Positions 29,629 through 39,242 of a DNA stretch of 64,000 nt are shown here, one piece after another. The notes under the pieces were generated by a model that was given only the letters and a program-made list of their open reading frames with translations, was not told the DNA's origin and made no database searches. A program made the translations under genes and the position numbers. Where the stretch lies: the NCBI GenBank assembly GCA_003599865.1, contig QZKS01000035.1:40605-104604 (forward strand), read 5' to 3'. This DNA is from Desulfobacteraceae bacterium (lineage in GTDB: Bacteria; Desulfobacterota; Desulfobacteria; Desulfobacterales; SURF-7). Position 1 is the stretch's first letter, and each line of letters opens with the position of its first letter.

Positions 29629-30837
29629 TCAGCCGATCGTCCCGGCGAGCTGAAAAATGGGAAGATATAAAGCCAGCACAATAAACCCGATTAAAAGCCC
29701 CATCAGTACCATCAGGCCCGGTTCAATTGCGGATGTGACCACCGAAAGCCGGATATCCACTTCTGATTCATAAAAATCAGCGACATCCGTTAAAACCTGC
29801 CCCAGAGCCCCGCTGCTTTCTCCGGCACCAATCATCCGTATCGCCAGCCTGGGCAGCACCGATGCGGTTGCGAGGGATTCGGAAAACCCGCCCCCCGCCT
29901 TGAGAGATTTCAAGACACCGTTGTATTTTTCCTGCAAAAACCGGTTATGAATCACCACGGACGAAACCCGTACCGCCTCCGGAAGGGTGACCCCTCCGGC
30001 CAGAATGGTCGACAAGGTTCTGGTCAGCCTGGCCGTTGAGTAGTACAAATACATTTCACCAAAAAAAGGAAACGAAATCATCAAACGGTCCAGGACCATG
30101 CCGCCGGCATCCGTATTTTTTACAACGGCTGCGGTTCCCGAAAGGATCAGCAGGCCGGCAAGCAGAAAGCCAAAATGGTTACGGACGCCTGTGCTGAAAT
30201 CGATCAATACGGAAGTCATAAAAGGCAACTGGGTTCCGGCCTGAAAAAAGGTTTCCGAGATCGCCGGTACCACATACAGCAATAAAAAAAACAGAACAAA
30301 CACGGATACAACCGTCAGGATCAGGGGATAGACCGATGCGGTAATCACTTTCCGGCGGATTTCCGAACTTTTTTTCATATATCCAATATATCGTGATACG
30401 GACAAGGGGATATTTCCGCTCTTTTCCCCTGCCTGGAGAGTTGCCACATACAGATTTGTAAAAACATGTGCATATTTCCCAAATGCCCCGGAAAGAGATT
30501 CCCCTGTGAAAATATCCTCCCGGATGTTCCGGATCAGCTTCATGAGTTCCCCGGTGTCATTTTTCTCGGTAATCGCATCCAGTGCTGCGACAATGGAAAG
30601 TCCGGAACGTAAGAGAACGGCAAATTCCTGATTAAAGGCAAAAAAATCCTTCTCTTTGAACCGCCTGCCGGTGCGGTGGATCGGAAGAAAATGTTTACCG
30701 GAAACCTTCTGAATTTCCAGTATAAAATTGCCTTCACTTTGCAGTTGTTTTTTCAGCAGGTCCCTGGAATCCGCCAGCGTTGTCTTTTCAACCACACGTC
30801 CGCCGGGAACCGCTATTCTGTATCGAAATGTAGGCAT
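29629..30837 (-). CDS. gspF: Type II secretion/type IV pilus inner membrane platform protein (GspF/PilC/MshG type)
   Basis: 402 aa with the duplicated GspF domain: first copy FFAFNQEFAVLLRSGLSIVA, second copy STARLTRTLSTILAGGVTLP. Each is followed by a membrane segment (about 170-195, 220-240 and 375-395). The C-terminal helix ends ALYLPIFQLAGTIG, the usual PilC ending. It is the first gene of the minus-strand secretion cluster and probably lies nearest the promoter in the 30838-31148 gap. Confidence 0.94.
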   Translation of the reverse strand: MPTFRYRIAVPGGRVVEKTTLADSRDLLKKQLQSEGNFILEIQKVSGKHFLPIHRTGRRFKEKDFFAFNQEFAVLLRSGLSIVAALDAITEKNDTGELMKLIRNIREDIFTGESLSGAFGKYAHVFTNLYVATLQAGEKSGNIPLSVSRYIGYMKKSSEIRRKVITASVYPLILTVVSVFVLFFLLLYVVPAISETFFQAGTQLPFMTSVLIDFSTGVRNHFGFLLAGLLILSGTAAVVKNTDAGGMVLDRLMISFPFFGEMYLYYSTARLTRTLSTILAGGVTLPEAVRVSSVVIHNRFLQEKYNGVLKSLKAGGGFSESLATASVLPRLAIRMIGAGESSGALGQVLTDVADFYESEVDIRLSVVTSAIEPGLMVLMGLLIGFIVLALYLPIFQLAGTIG

Positions 30838-31148
30838 ATTCGTGTTTGCTTCAGGCCGAAAAACCCCGATATTTTGATGTAATTTGATTCATGACCATTT
30901 TGGATTTGCGAGTGGCCGATCACCATTCTTGAAAAAAACCATCTGCTATTGAGATCGGAAAAAGCGTACGGAACTGTAGCCGGATATTCAAACCGCCATC
31001 GATTAAACAGGACGCCGTCGGTGTTTTCTTCCTCAGATGATCAGTCTTCTTTGGATTTGCTGTAGAAAAGGAGTTTTCACATGAATCGCATGGTTTCGAT
31101 ACGCTTTTGGAGGATATTATGATGGAACTTGATTATATAGTCAAGTTA
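30838..31148. other. Intergenic region upstream of the secretion cluster
   Basis: 311 bp between lgt and the platform gene, both read leftward. It should hold the cluster promoter. I searched by eye for sigma54 (TGGCAC-N5-TTGC) and sigma70 elements and found none that convinces. A small perfect hairpin (AACTTGA / TCAAGTT, 31126-31147) lies just past the lgt stop but has no T run on the minus strand. Confidence 0.45.
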
Positions 31149-32024
31149 TTAGTTTGCAGGGCTCTTTTTCATGTCCCGTTCCTGAAATGCCAGAAAAAGG
31201 TATATCAGAACACCGGCAAGCATCATGGCGCTGCATAAAAGCTGCCCTGCCGACAGGGAAAAAACAACAAACCCGATATGTGCGTCAGGCTGCCGGAAAA
31301 ATTCAATCATAAAGCGTACAAAACCGTATCCGAACAGATAGAAAGCGATCATGGCGCCCCGGGTTTGAACCCGTTTGCGAAACAGCCAGAGGATGATGAA
31401 CAGAAAAAGCCCTTCAAAAAAGGCTTCATAAAGCTGGGATGGATGGCGCCTTCCCAGGGAGGATGCACTTGGAAAATACATGCCGATGGGAGCGGTGGTG
31501 ATTCGTCCGTACAACTCTCCATTGATAAAGTTTCCCAGCCTCCCGAATGTATAGCCCAATGGGATGACCGGCACAAACAGGTCCGCCATTTCAAAAAAAT
31601 TCAGCCGGTTTCGTCTGGTATACAGCCATGCGGCAATGATAATTCCGATGAGCCCTCCATGGTAAGACATGCCGGTGATGCCGGTAAACCGGAAATGGTC
31701 CGTAATATCGAAAGGCAAAATGATTTCCAGCGGATGCTTCAGGTAATACGGAAGGTTATAAAACAAAACATACCCGAGACGGGCGCCGATCAGAAGTCCG
31801 AAGATCATGTTCATCATCAGGTTTTCAACCTGTTCACCGGAGACATCAAAACGGTCTTCCCTTTTGATTCGAAACAGGACCATACCGTAGGTAATGGCAA
31901 ATCCCACAAGATACATCAAACCGTAATATTGAAGCTTGAATCCGCCGATCTCGAATATAACCGGATTGAGATTTTCCGGAAGATGCTGCCAGAATTCCAG
32001 AAAGCTATGAAGCATCGTTTCCAC
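31149..32024 (-). CDS. lgt: Prolipoprotein diacylglyceryl transferase
   Basis: Transfers diacylglycerol from phosphatidylglycerol to the lipobox Cys of prolipoproteins in the inner membrane. The 291-aa sequence has seven membrane helices. The signature [14 protein letters not shown] lies near residue 160, and [17 protein letters not shown] carries the conserved catalytic His region. The start lies within the end of the hybrid kinase gene (20-bp overlap). An ATG three codons later would shorten the overlap. It is the last gene of a TrpF-like/efp/kinase/lgt transcription unit. Confidence 0.95.
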   Translation of the reverse strand: METMLHSFLEFWQHLPENLNPVIFEIGGFKLQYYGLMYLVGFAITYGMVLFRIKREDRFDVSGEQVENLMMNMIFGLLIGARLGYVLFYNLPYYLKHPLEIILPFDITDHFRFTGITGMSYHGGLIGIIIAAWLYTRRNRLNFFEMADLFVPVIPLGYTFGRLGNFINGELYGRITTAPIGMYFPSASSLGRRHPSQLYEAFFEGLFLFIILWLFRKRVQTRGAMIAFYLFGYGFVRFMIEFFRQPDAHIGFVVFSLSAGQLLCSAMMLAGVLIYLFLAFQERDMKKSPAN

Positions 32025-34119
32025 CTTTATTCAGAACCCACTTTTCAATCACTTCAAATACCAGTTCTCTTTTGATCGGCTTTGCAAGATAATCATTCAT
32101 GCCCGCTTCCATACAGCGATCCCTGTCTTTTTTCATGGCATTTGCCGTTATGGCAATGATGGGAACCGGTCGGAATGTCTTCCCGGCATCGTCCGGAGCG
32201 ATCTCCGCCGATGTTTCCCGGATGATGCCCTTCTGTTTTTCCCATTCCCGGATGGCTCCGGCAGCCTCGATGCCGTCCATCTCCGGCATTTGGATATCCA
32301 TGAGTATGATATCATAGACATCCGGTGATTCCGTATACAATTGAAGCGCTTCCCGTCCATTTGCGGCAATCCGGCTGGCATATCCTGCTTTTTTCAGCAT
32401 GACCTTGACCAGCTGCTGGTTGACGGGATTGTCTTCTGCAACCAGAATGTTCACAGACCGTTTCATATCCTCGCGAACAGAATACTGGGTCAATATATGA
32501 CGTTCGGAAACCGCTTCCGATGAAATCTCTTTTTTGTCGATGCCCAGGATCTGCCGCGTCATCTGAAACAGACGTTCCCTCCGGATCGGCTTTGCCAGAA
32601 AACCGTTAAATCCGGCTTCTTCGCATTTTTTGGCAAATCCCGGCAGGGAAATCGACAGTGCCAGAAGCGGCATCTGCGAGACAGCGTCCGGTTCCTTCCG
32701 GATTTTCCTTGCCACCTCAAAACCGTCGGATGCGGCTTTTTCAATATCAATGATACAGATATCGAATGGTTTCTTTTCCTGATGTGCGGTTGTAATGGAA
32801 GGAATTACATCACCCATCCGGTCAATGAATCGGACATCCATTTTCTGCAGTGTCAGGGCCTGCTTTAAAATCCCCTGATTTTCAAAATCGGCTCCCGCAA
32901 TCAGAACATGCTTGCCGGCCAGTTCAACAGGTGACGCTTTCCGGGTTCCGTTCTCTGCCGTCTTCTGCATCATGGCCGTAAAAACAAAACAGCTTCCCTT
33001 TCCGGGGGAACTCTCTACACTGATCTCACCGTTCATCAGCTCGGCTATTTTTCGGCAGATGGAGAGCCCGAGTCCTGTCCCCCCGTACTTTCGCGCCACC
33101 GAACCCTGGGCCTGCTGAAAGGGATCGAAAATCCTTTCCTTCTGATTTTCCGGAATCCCGATACCGGTATCCCGGATCTCTGCACGGATTTTTACCTGTT
33201 CTTCCTGTTCCCCTTCAATATCAAAAAAAAGTTCAATCTTCCCCTTTTTGGTAAATTTGGTGGCATTGCCCATGAGGTTTAACAATACCTGGCGCAACCG
33301 GAAGGGGTCACCCTTCAGCTTTGAAGGAACCCGGGCCCCGATCCTGCAGGACATTTCAATGGGCCTGCCGTTGATTCTCGGTCTGACCAGTTCGCAAACA
33401 TCATAACACAATACCTCGGGATCGAAATCAATGTTTTCCAGCGTCATCTTGCCGGCTTCGATTTTTGAGGCATCCAGGATATCGTTGATCAGGGCCAGAA
33501 GCGCCTCACTGCTCACCTTGATGGTTCTCATGTAATTGCGCTGCTCGTCATCCAGTCCGGTCTCCAGAAGGATGTCGGTAAATCCGATGATTCCATTCAG
33601 GGGGGTTCGAATTTCATGACTCATGCTGGCGAGAAAATTGCTTTTTGCGACAGATGCCGATTCCGCCTTTTCCGCCATCTGATTGGCATGGCTGATGGCG
33701 GCTTCCAGCTTCAGATTGACACTCTTCAACTCCTGCAGAATTCTTTTTTCCCGCTCAATCCGTTCAATCCTGGCAGAAAGCTCGGCAAGGTCAAAGGGTT
33801 TGGTCATATAGTCCGAAGCCCCCTCGCTGATAATTTCATGATAGGAGTGCTCCGAAGCCAACCCGGTCATGAGGATAAATTCAATATCCGGTGCCATGCT
33901 GCGGGCTTTTTTCATCAGTTCAATACCGTTCATCTCCGGCATAAACACATCGGAAATTACCAGTTCAATGGACTCCGCCTGAATCCATTCCAATGCATCC
34001 GATGCATTGTTTGCCGTAAGGCATTGATAACCCTTTTTCCGTAAATAGTGATGAAGGCTTTCCAGGAAAAGCTCTTCATCATCCACTACCAGAATTGACT
34101 TGATGATTGCTTCCGCCAT
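32005..34119 (-). CDS. Soluble hybrid sensor histidine kinase with three receiver domains
   Basis: 704 aa without membrane segments. REC1 (about 6-125) has VDDEE, phospho-acceptor in [13 protein letters not shown] and Lys in YMTKPFD. A coiled coil leads to HisKA ([20 protein letters not shown]) and HATPase ([36 protein letters not shown]). REC2 (about 405-525) is degenerate at the acidic pair (LIAGADFEN). REC3 (about 555-700) is canonical ([32 protein letters not shown]). Input is likely through phosphorylation of REC1 by another kinase. No output regulator is adjacent. It starts 17 bp after efp. Confidence 0.92.
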   Translation of the reverse strand: MAEAIIKSILVVDDEELFLESLHHYLRKKGYQCLTANNASDALEWIQAESIELVISDVFMPEMNGIELMKKARSMAPDIEFILMTGLASEHSYHEIISEGASDYMTKPFDLAELSARIERIEREKRILQELKSVNLKLEAAISHANQMAEKAESASVAKSNFLASMSHEIRTPLNGIIGFTDILLETGLDDEQRNYMRTIKVSSEALLALINDILDASKIEAGKMTLENIDFDPEVLCYDVCELVRPRINGRPIEMSCRIGARVPSKLKGDPFRLRQVLLNLMGNATKFTKKGKIELFFDIEGEQEEQVKIRAEIRDTGIGIPENQKERIFDPFQQAQGSVARKYGGTGLGLSICRKIAELMNGEISVESSPGKGSCFVFTAMMQKTAENGTRKASPVELAGKHVLIAGADFENQGILKQALTLQKMDVRFIDRMGDVIPSITTAHQEKKPFDICIIDIEKAASDGFEVARKIRKEPDAVSQMPLLALSISLPGFAKKCEEAGFNGFLAKPIRRERLFQMTRQILGIDKKEISSEAVSERHILTQYSVREDMKRSVNILVAEDNPVNQQLVKVMLKKAGYASRIAANGREALQLYTESPDVYDIILMDIQMPEMDGIEAAGAIREWEKQKGIIRETSAEIAPDDAGKTFRPVPIIAITANAMKKDRDRCMEAGMNDYLAKPIKRELVFEVIEKWVLNKGGNDAS

Positions 34120-34136
34120 AGATGAACCGCTTTGTT

Positions 34137-34700
34137 CTACCCTTTAACCCGCTCGCAGTATTCTCCTGTTCTGGTATCGATACGAACCAGTTCCCCTTCT
34201 TCGACAAAGGGGGGAACCTGTATGACATGTCCTGTCTCCAGGGTTGCCGGTTTCGTGCTTCCCGACGCCGTATTCCCCTTTTCCCAGGGATCTGCCTTGA
34301 CAATCCGGAGGTCGATAAAATTCGGCAGGGTAATCCCGATGGCCCTTCCGTCAAAAAAAAGGACCTGGCAAAGGGTATTTTCCTTCAAGAGATACTTGGC
34401 TTCCGCGACCTGCGCTTCGGTTAAAAACTCCTGATTATAAGTAGATGTATTCATGAAGCAATAGTTTTCACCGTCCGCATACAGGTACTCCATTTCATGC
34501 TGTTCCAGGTTTGCTTCATTAAACTTTTCACCGGACCGGAATGTTCTGTCGAACTGCGAGCCGTTTACCATGTTTTTCAGTCGGCACTTGTATAATGCCT
34601 GCCCTTTACCCGGTTTCACAAATTGAAACTGGGTAACGACATAGGGATCTCCATCAATCTCGATCTTCAACCCCTTTTTGAGGTCTCCACTTTCATACAT
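34137..34700 (-). CDS. efp: Elongation factor P
   Basis: Relieves ribosome stalling at polyproline stretches. The 187-aa protein has the KOW-like domain I with the loop [19 protein letters not shown], where Lys at the loop tip is the residue modified by EpmA/EpmB in E. coli, then two OB domains ending [16 protein letters not shown]. No modification genes are in the window. A strong ribosome site (GGAGGATAGTG) precedes the ATG. It is coexpressed with a TrpF-like gene upstream and the hybrid kinase downstream. Confidence 0.96.
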   Translation of the reverse strand: MYESGDLKKGLKIEIDGDPYVVTQFQFVKPGKGQALYKCRLKNMVNGSQFDRTFRSGEKFNEANLEQHEMEYLYADGENYCFMNTSTYNQEFLTEAQVAEAKYLLKENTLCQVLFFDGRAIGITLPNFIDLRIVKADPWEKGNTASGSTKPATLETGHVIQVPPFVEEGELVRIDTRTGEYCERVKG

Positions 34701-34738
34701 TGTATCACTATCCTCCTTTCCTTTTTTCAGGTTGTCCC

Positions 34739-35497
34739 TTATTTTGTTTTTTCCAGACTTCGTACTTTACCGACAAAATCCCGGACACGATCCATATCTT
34801 TCCGGAAACGGACCGGCTTTCCGTCGGCGTCTTGCAAATTGGTTCCGGTGCAGCTGTCAACCCCTGCCGGTTTTACCCGGACAATTCCCTGAAGAACATT
34901 TTCCGGAGAAAGACCCCCGGCCAGAATGACCGGTATCCGGCTTTTTTCGACAAGCTCCCGTGCCGGACCCCAATCACAAATCCGTCCGGTGATGCCGACA
35001 AAGCCTTCTACGGGCTGCTCGGTTCCTGCATTGCCTGCGACGCTTCCCAGCAGCGTGTCCGTCAGAAAAAAATCGCTGATGTCTTCAAACAAACCGGCCA
35101 TCTCCCATATGGAAAAGGCTTTCCCTTTTCCCGGCTCAGGGATCGGGATGGAACGTATCATCCGGATGGAAGGAAATCGCTCCCGGACCTGGTGCTGAAG
35201 ATCCATCAGATGCTGAAGCATACCGGAAGGCTGTTGCGGCTCACAAAGATTCTCACAGAAATGGACCATATCCGGCTGATAATAATCGAGCGCCCGGAAA
35301 ACAGAATCCCTGTTGTTGAATAATGGAATCAGACTGCTTTTTGAAGGCGAATCCCCGATCAGCCGGATCGTATCATAAACCAATGGTTTTTTCCAATCTT
35401 CTTCCGATACGAGCACACTTCCAATATGGTCCACCCCCTCCCGGATCATCTGTTCCGCCTCATGGGGGGTCTGTATTTCGTAAATCTGTATAATCAT
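34739..35497 (-). CDS. TrpF-like (phosphoribosylanthranilate isomerase family) protein lacking catalytic residues
   Basis: 252 aa, a (beta/alpha)8 barrel of the TrpF family. The C-terminal phosphate-binding region is kept (PVILAGGLSPENVLQGIVRV, then GVDSCTGTNLQDADGKPVR). At the N-terminus the KICG motif that supplies the catalytic Cys is replaced by IQIYEIQ. The strand that normally ends in the catalytic Asp reads GFVGITGRICDW, without that Asp. It is therefore probably not a standard isomerase. It lies upstream of efp with no trp genes nearby. The start at 35497 has GGGAAAG upstream. The frame extends to a TTG at 35560. Confidence 0.72.
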   Translation of the reverse strand: MIIQIYEIQTPHEAEQMIREGVDHIGSVLVSEEDWKKPLVYDTIRLIGDSPSKSSLIPLFNNRDSVFRALDYYQPDMVHFCENLCEPQQPSGMLQHLMDLQHQVRERFPSIRMIRSIPIPEPGKGKAFSIWEMAGLFEDISDFFLTDTLLGSVAGNAGTEQPVEGFVGITGRICDWGPARELVEKSRIPVILAGGLSPENVLQGIVRVKPAGVDSCTGTNLQDADGKPVRFRKDMDRVRDFVGKVRSLEKTK

Positions 35498-35595
35498 TTT
35501 CTTTCCCGCAATGAATTGACATTTCCAGCCGGGTCTATCATATTCATTATCAATTAGCAATTTTTTTACTTTTCCGGTTACAATTGATTTGACAT

Positions 35596-35666
35596 CCTTT
35601 CCTCGTTCCCTACCCGAAACGTAAAAATACGGATGGCGATACTTCGTGACGCGGGAACAGGAAAGG
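35596..35666 (+). promoter_or_regulatory. Long hairpin in the guaA leader
   Basis: An inverted repeat, CCTTTCC-TC-GTTCCC at 35596-35610 and GGGAAC-A-GGAAAGG at 35653-35666, pairs 13 bp around a small asymmetric bulge. A shorter hairpin, CGTA-AAAA-TACG, lies inside. It sits in the 281-bp divergent gap, ending 112 bp before the guaA start. It could be an RNA leader structure or DNA operator. It does not match the purine riboswitch core or any other class I could recall. Confidence 0.45.
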
Positions 35667-35778
35667 AAGAAACCGATCGGGCAACGGATGGTTTTATCCT
35701 CTCAGGGCACAAAACAACTTGATTTTTTACCGGTTTAGAGGTATTTCGCTTCTCAAATTCGACTTTGAAAGGATACAT

Positions 35779-37308
35779 ATGATACTGATCATCGATTTTG
35801 GATCACAGTTCAATCAATTAATTGCCCGAAGGGTCCGGGAAAGCCGCGTATATTGTCGGATTGTCCCCCCTTCCATTACCATACAGGATATTCGGAAATA
35901 CAATCCCGAAGGCATTATTCTTTCCGGTGGGCCTTCCAGCATATATGAAAAAAACAGTCCGAAAACGGATGAAAAAATATTTGATCTGAACATCCCGATT
36001 CTGGGAATATGCTATGGAATGCAGTTCATGATCCATGCCATGGGAGGAGATGTCAAAAGGGCGGACAAAAGAGAGTACGGTTTTGCCGAACTGAAGATTC
36101 AAAACCACGACGATCTTTTTCAAGCCGTTGATCCCAGAACCTCCTGCTGGATGAGTCATGGAGATTCCATCAAAAGCATCCCCAGAGGCTTCTCCATCAC
36201 GGCCTCCACGGAAAACACCCCCATTGCAGCCATCGTCAACAAAAACAAACGGTTTTTCGGCCTCCAGTTCCATCCGGAAGTACACCATACCCCCAAGGGT
36301 AAAAAAATGCTGCAAAATTTTCTGTTCCCGATCTGCGGGTGCAGGCGGAACTGGACGATGAAAAATTTTGCCCGAAATGCGATTTCGGAAATTCAAGAGA
36401 CCGTCGGGGACAAAAAGGTGATTCTGGGATTAAGCGGCGGGGTGGATTCTTCCGTGGCAGCGCTTCTGATCCATCAGGCAATCGGCGGCAACTTAACCTG
36501 CATCTTTGTGGATAATGGCCTTCTGAGAAAAAATGAGGCGGAAAAACTGAAAAAAACCTTTGGCCGGAATATGAAAATCAATATCCGTTTTGTCAATGCC
36601 GGGGGAAAATTTTTAAAAGCTTTGTCCAAGGTCACGGATCCTGAAAAAAAACGAAAAATCATCGGCAAGGTGTTCATGGATGTTTTTGAAGCAGAGGCCC
36701 AAAAAATCAAGGACGCGGAATTCCTGGCGCAGGGAACCCTTTATCCGGATATTATAGAATCCCAGTCTGCTTTCGGTGGTCCGACCTCCGTGATCAAATC
36801 ACACCATAATGTCGGCGGACTTCCCAAAAAAATGAAATTAAAGCTGGTGGAACCCCTGAAATATCTGTTCAAGGATGAAGTGCGTCTTCTCGGAAAAGCA
36901 CTGAACCTGGACGAAGAAATGATCTGGCGGCAGCCTTTTCCCGGCCCAGGCCTTGCCATCCGGATTATCGGTGAAATCACGCAAAAACGGTTGTCCGTCC
37001 TGAAAGAGGTCGATGCGACCCTGCTGGAGGAAATACGCGCGGCAGGTTATTATCGAAAATTATGGCAGTCCTTTGCCGTTCTTCTGCCGCTGAAAAGTGT
37101 CGGAATCATGGGTGACCAGAGAACCTATGAAAACATTGTCGCGATTCGGGCCGTCACCTCAAAAGATGCCATGACCGCAGACTGGGCAAAACTCCCCCAT
37201 AAACTCCTGGGAAAAATTTCCAACCGGATTATCAATGAAGTGCAGGGCGTAAACCGGGTAGTATACGACATCAGTTCAAAACCACCAAGTACAATAGAAT
37301 GGGAATAA
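35779..37308 (+). CDS. guaA: GMP synthase (glutamine-hydrolysing)
   Basis: Converts XMP to GMP using glutamine and ATP. The 509-aa sequence has the glutamine amidotransferase domain (about 1-190), with catalytic Cys in GICYGMQFM and His/Glu in LQFHPEVHHT. The ATP pyrophosphatase domain follows (P-loop LGLSGGVDSSVAALL), then the dimerisation domain (QPFPGPGLAIRIIG, ending DISSKPPSTIEWE). The ATG at 35779 has AAAGGA 6 bases upstream. The frame starts 20 codons earlier without support. Confidence 0.97.
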   Translation: MILIIDFGSQFNQLIARRVRESRVYCRIVPPSITIQDIRKYNPEGIILSGGPSSIYEKNSPKTDEKIFDLNIPILGICYGMQFMIHAMGGDVKRADKREYGFAELKIQNHDDLFQAVDPRTSCWMSHGDSIKSIPRGFSITASTENTPIAAIVNKNKRFFGLQFHPEVHHTPKGKKMLQNFLFPICGCRRNWTMKNFARNAISEIQETVGDKKVILGLSGGVDSSVAALLIHQAIGGNLTCIFVDNGLLRKNEAEKLKKTFGRNMKINIRFVNAGGKFLKALSKVTDPEKKRKIIGKVFMDVFEAEAQKIKDAEFLAQGTLYPDIIESQSAFGGPTSVIKSHHNVGGLPKKMKLKLVEPLKYLFKDEVRLLGKALNLDEEMIWRQPFPGPGLAIRIIGEITQKRLSVLKEVDATLLEEIRAAGYYRKLWQSFAVLLPLKSVGIMGDQRTYENIVAIRAVTSKDAMTADWAKLPHKLLGKISNRIINEVQGVNRVVYDISSKPPSTIEWE

Positions 37309-37314
37309 TCTGCC

Positions 37315-38205
37315 ATGGAAGAAAATGATACAAAAGGATTTAAAATCAGTTTTAATGACGATGATCTGGGTCCGCCTCCTATAGAGTATAACGAAGAACG
37401 GGAAGGCAGCGGAAGGGCCTCATCCGAAAAACAATTCCGTCAACAGATCACCGCCGTGACCGTTGTTATTTCGCTTGTGATGATGGCCGTGATGGTTTTT
37501 TTCTTTTTCCACCTCAATACCAAAATCATCGATCTCCAGAACGCCGGAACGACACAGGTGGAAAGTCTGAAAAAAATTTCCGAAGAAAGCATCAAAGAAC
37601 TGACCGATCAGACAGACCAGCTGAAAGCACGAATCCAGAGTGAAATTGATCAGCTTGATGTGAAAATCAAATCCGTTTCCGGTAGTCTGGGAAAAAATCA
37701 GAATTCTCTGGACAAGTCGGTTTCCGAAAAGGCCGGCAAAAAAGATCTGGAAAAGACAGAGGCCGCGATTGCCAAAAAAATTGAGGAGATCAACCGGGCC
37801 ATCAAAAACTTTTCTGCTGATTTAAAAACAGTCGATACGGAAGTCAATAATCAGCTGAAACAACAGACAAGCTCATTTTCCCAGAAAATGGAATCCCTTT
37901 CACAGGACATGGCAGCACTCTCGCAGGAGTTCAGCGAACTGTCCCGGAACAGTGTGGATCAGGGCAAACTGCAATTTGAGCTGGATCTTCAGGCCAAGCG
38001 ATACAAAACAGAAATGAAACAGGCGATCAATGACCTGGAGAAGAAGCTGGCCGAAACGCGGAAAAAAGAGGAAGCCGGCCGCAAGGCAACGGTATTGCCG
38101 GGCAGGCAGGTCATCGCGCCGCCCCCGACATTGGCCATTCCGGTTAAACCAAAATCCGAAGGGGAAAAAATGGACGGTATTCTGGAGAAGGATTTATCGG
38201 ATTAG
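37315..38205 (+). CDS. Bitopic membrane protein with long coiled coil
   Basis: 296 aa. A 45-residue acidic cytosolic N-terminus (FNDDDLGPPPIEYNEEREG) precedes one membrane helix (about 46-67, VVISLVMMAVMVFFFFHL). About 180 residues of heptad-rich coiled coil follow (LKKISEESIKELTDQTDQLK onwards). The C-terminus is Pro-rich and basic (VIAPPPTLAIPVKPK). I recognise no family. The gap to guaA is 6 bp, so they are probably cotranscribed. Its end overlaps the convergent kdsB gene by 12 bp. Confidence 0.8.
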   Translation: MEENDTKGFKISFNDDDLGPPPIEYNEEREGSGRASSEKQFRQQITAVTVVISLVMMAVMVFFFFHLNTKIIDLQNAGTTQVESLKKISEESIKELTDQTDQLKARIQSEIDQLDVKIKSVSGSLGKNQNSLDKSVSEKAGKKDLEKTEAAIAKKIEEINRAIKNFSADLKTVDTEVNNQLKQQTSSFSQKMESLSQDMAALSQEFSELSRNSVDQGKLQFELDLQAKRYKTEMKQAINDLEKKLAETRKKEEAGRKATVLPGRQVIAPPPTLAIPVKPKSEGEKMDGILEKDLSD

Positions 38206-38934
38206 CTGAATCCTGCTTTCAATTCTTATAATATCCTCCGGCAGATCCACTTCCGGAGAATCGTGCCGCGTGACCACCACCTTGATGCGGTGGCCGTATT
38301 CCAGGGCCCGCAGCTGCTCAAGCTTCTCGATTTTTTCCAACTTTCCCTGTGGCAAAGACCGAAACATCTCCAGAAACCGCCTGGTGTAGGCATACACGCC
38401 AAGGTGTTTATACATATCAAATGAACTGTCACCGTCACGGTCAAAGGGAATGGGCGAACGGGAAAAATAAAGGGCATAGCCGTTGTTGTCGAAGGTTACC
38501 TTTACATCCTTGGGGTTGGTGAATTCATCCTCCTCAATGATGGCAAACGCCAGCGTACTCATGCCCAGATCCGGTTCCGTAAAAAAAGGCGCCACAACCT
38601 CGTCAATGCACTCCGGTTTGATCAGGGGCTGATCTCCCTGGATATTCACCACAATATCATCCGGTTCCAGCCCGATTTTTTCCGCTGCTTCGGCAACCCG
38701 GTCGGTTCCGGAACGATTGCTCTCCGATGTCATCATAGCTCTGCCGCCGAATGCGGTAACCGCATCCACAATTCGCTGATCATCTGTTGCCACAACCACT
38801 TCCGTTATCTTTTCGGCCTGAACCGCCCGTTCATACACCATTTGAATCATGGGCTTTTCGCAGATCAAGGCCAGCGGTTTACCCTGAAACCGCGTGGAAG
38901 CATATCGGGAAGGAATAACCACTGCAATTTTCAT
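38194..38934 (-). CDS. kdsB: 3-deoxy-manno-octulosonate cytidylyltransferase (CMP-KDO synthetase)
   Basis: Activates KDO with CTP for the LPS inner core, so the cell has a Gram-negative envelope. The 246-aa sequence has VVIPSRYASTRFQGKPLA (nucleotide-binding loop), MTSESNRSGTDRVAEAA, VVNIQGDQPLIKPE (catalytic metal-binding Asp), and HLGVYAYTRRFLEMF near the end. No other KDO gene is adjacent. The repeat region upstream presumably holds its promoter. Confidence 0.96.
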   Translation of the reverse strand: MKIAVVIPSRYASTRFQGKPLALICEKPMIQMVYERAVQAEKITEVVVATDDQRIVDAVTAFGGRAMMTSESNRSGTDRVAEAAEKIGLEPDDIVVNIQGDQPLIKPECIDEVVAPFFTEPDLGMSTLAFAIIEEDEFTNPKDVKVTFDNNGYALYFSRSPIPFDRDGDSSFDMYKHLGVYAYTRRFLEMFRSLPQGKLEKIEKLEQLRALEYGHRIKVVVTRHDSPEVDLPEDIIRIESRIQLIR

Positions 38935-38983
38935 CAGATCATTTACTCCGTTTATCGGTGTTCATTCCCGGATGGCCGTATTA

Positions 38984-39093
38984 AATTCCCCCCTTGAGGG
39001 GGGATTAAAGGGGGTGTGAACACTATTTATTTTTACAAAACGATTTCAATATAAGCAAGCAACACCCCCCTTGCCCCCCTCAAGGGGGGAATT
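38984..39093. repeat. 110-bp inverted-repeat element (poly-C/poly-G arms)
   Basis: Arms of about 32 bp begin AATTCCCCCCTTGAGGGGGG and the right arm is the near-perfect complement (39061-39093). Inside each arm CCCCCCTTGAGGGGGG is itself a hairpin. About 45 bp of AT-rich sequence separates the arms. Both ends read AATT. The form suggests a small non-autonomous mobile element or a dispersed palindromic repeat. It fills most of the 308-bp kdsB-larB gap (38935-39242), in which I see nothing else. Confidence 0.75.
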
Positions 39094-39242
39094 ATGCAGG
39101 ATAACATCAAGAGGGATAGTGCAAAATTATAGAGTTGATGATAACGTTTAACGCCATTAAAACCTTTATTTGACCCAAAACCGGTTTTGGGTTAATGATG
39201 GACAATTAAACACCATCTACTCGGAAACAGGGACATCCATTC

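Noticed and set aside
31126..31147. Terminator of lgt
   Set aside because: The hairpin is perfect but has no T run on the transcribed strand.
35581..35778. Purine, ZTP or c-di-GMP riboswitch upstream of guaA
   Set aside because: The hairpin is real, but none of the conserved core sequences of these classes fits.
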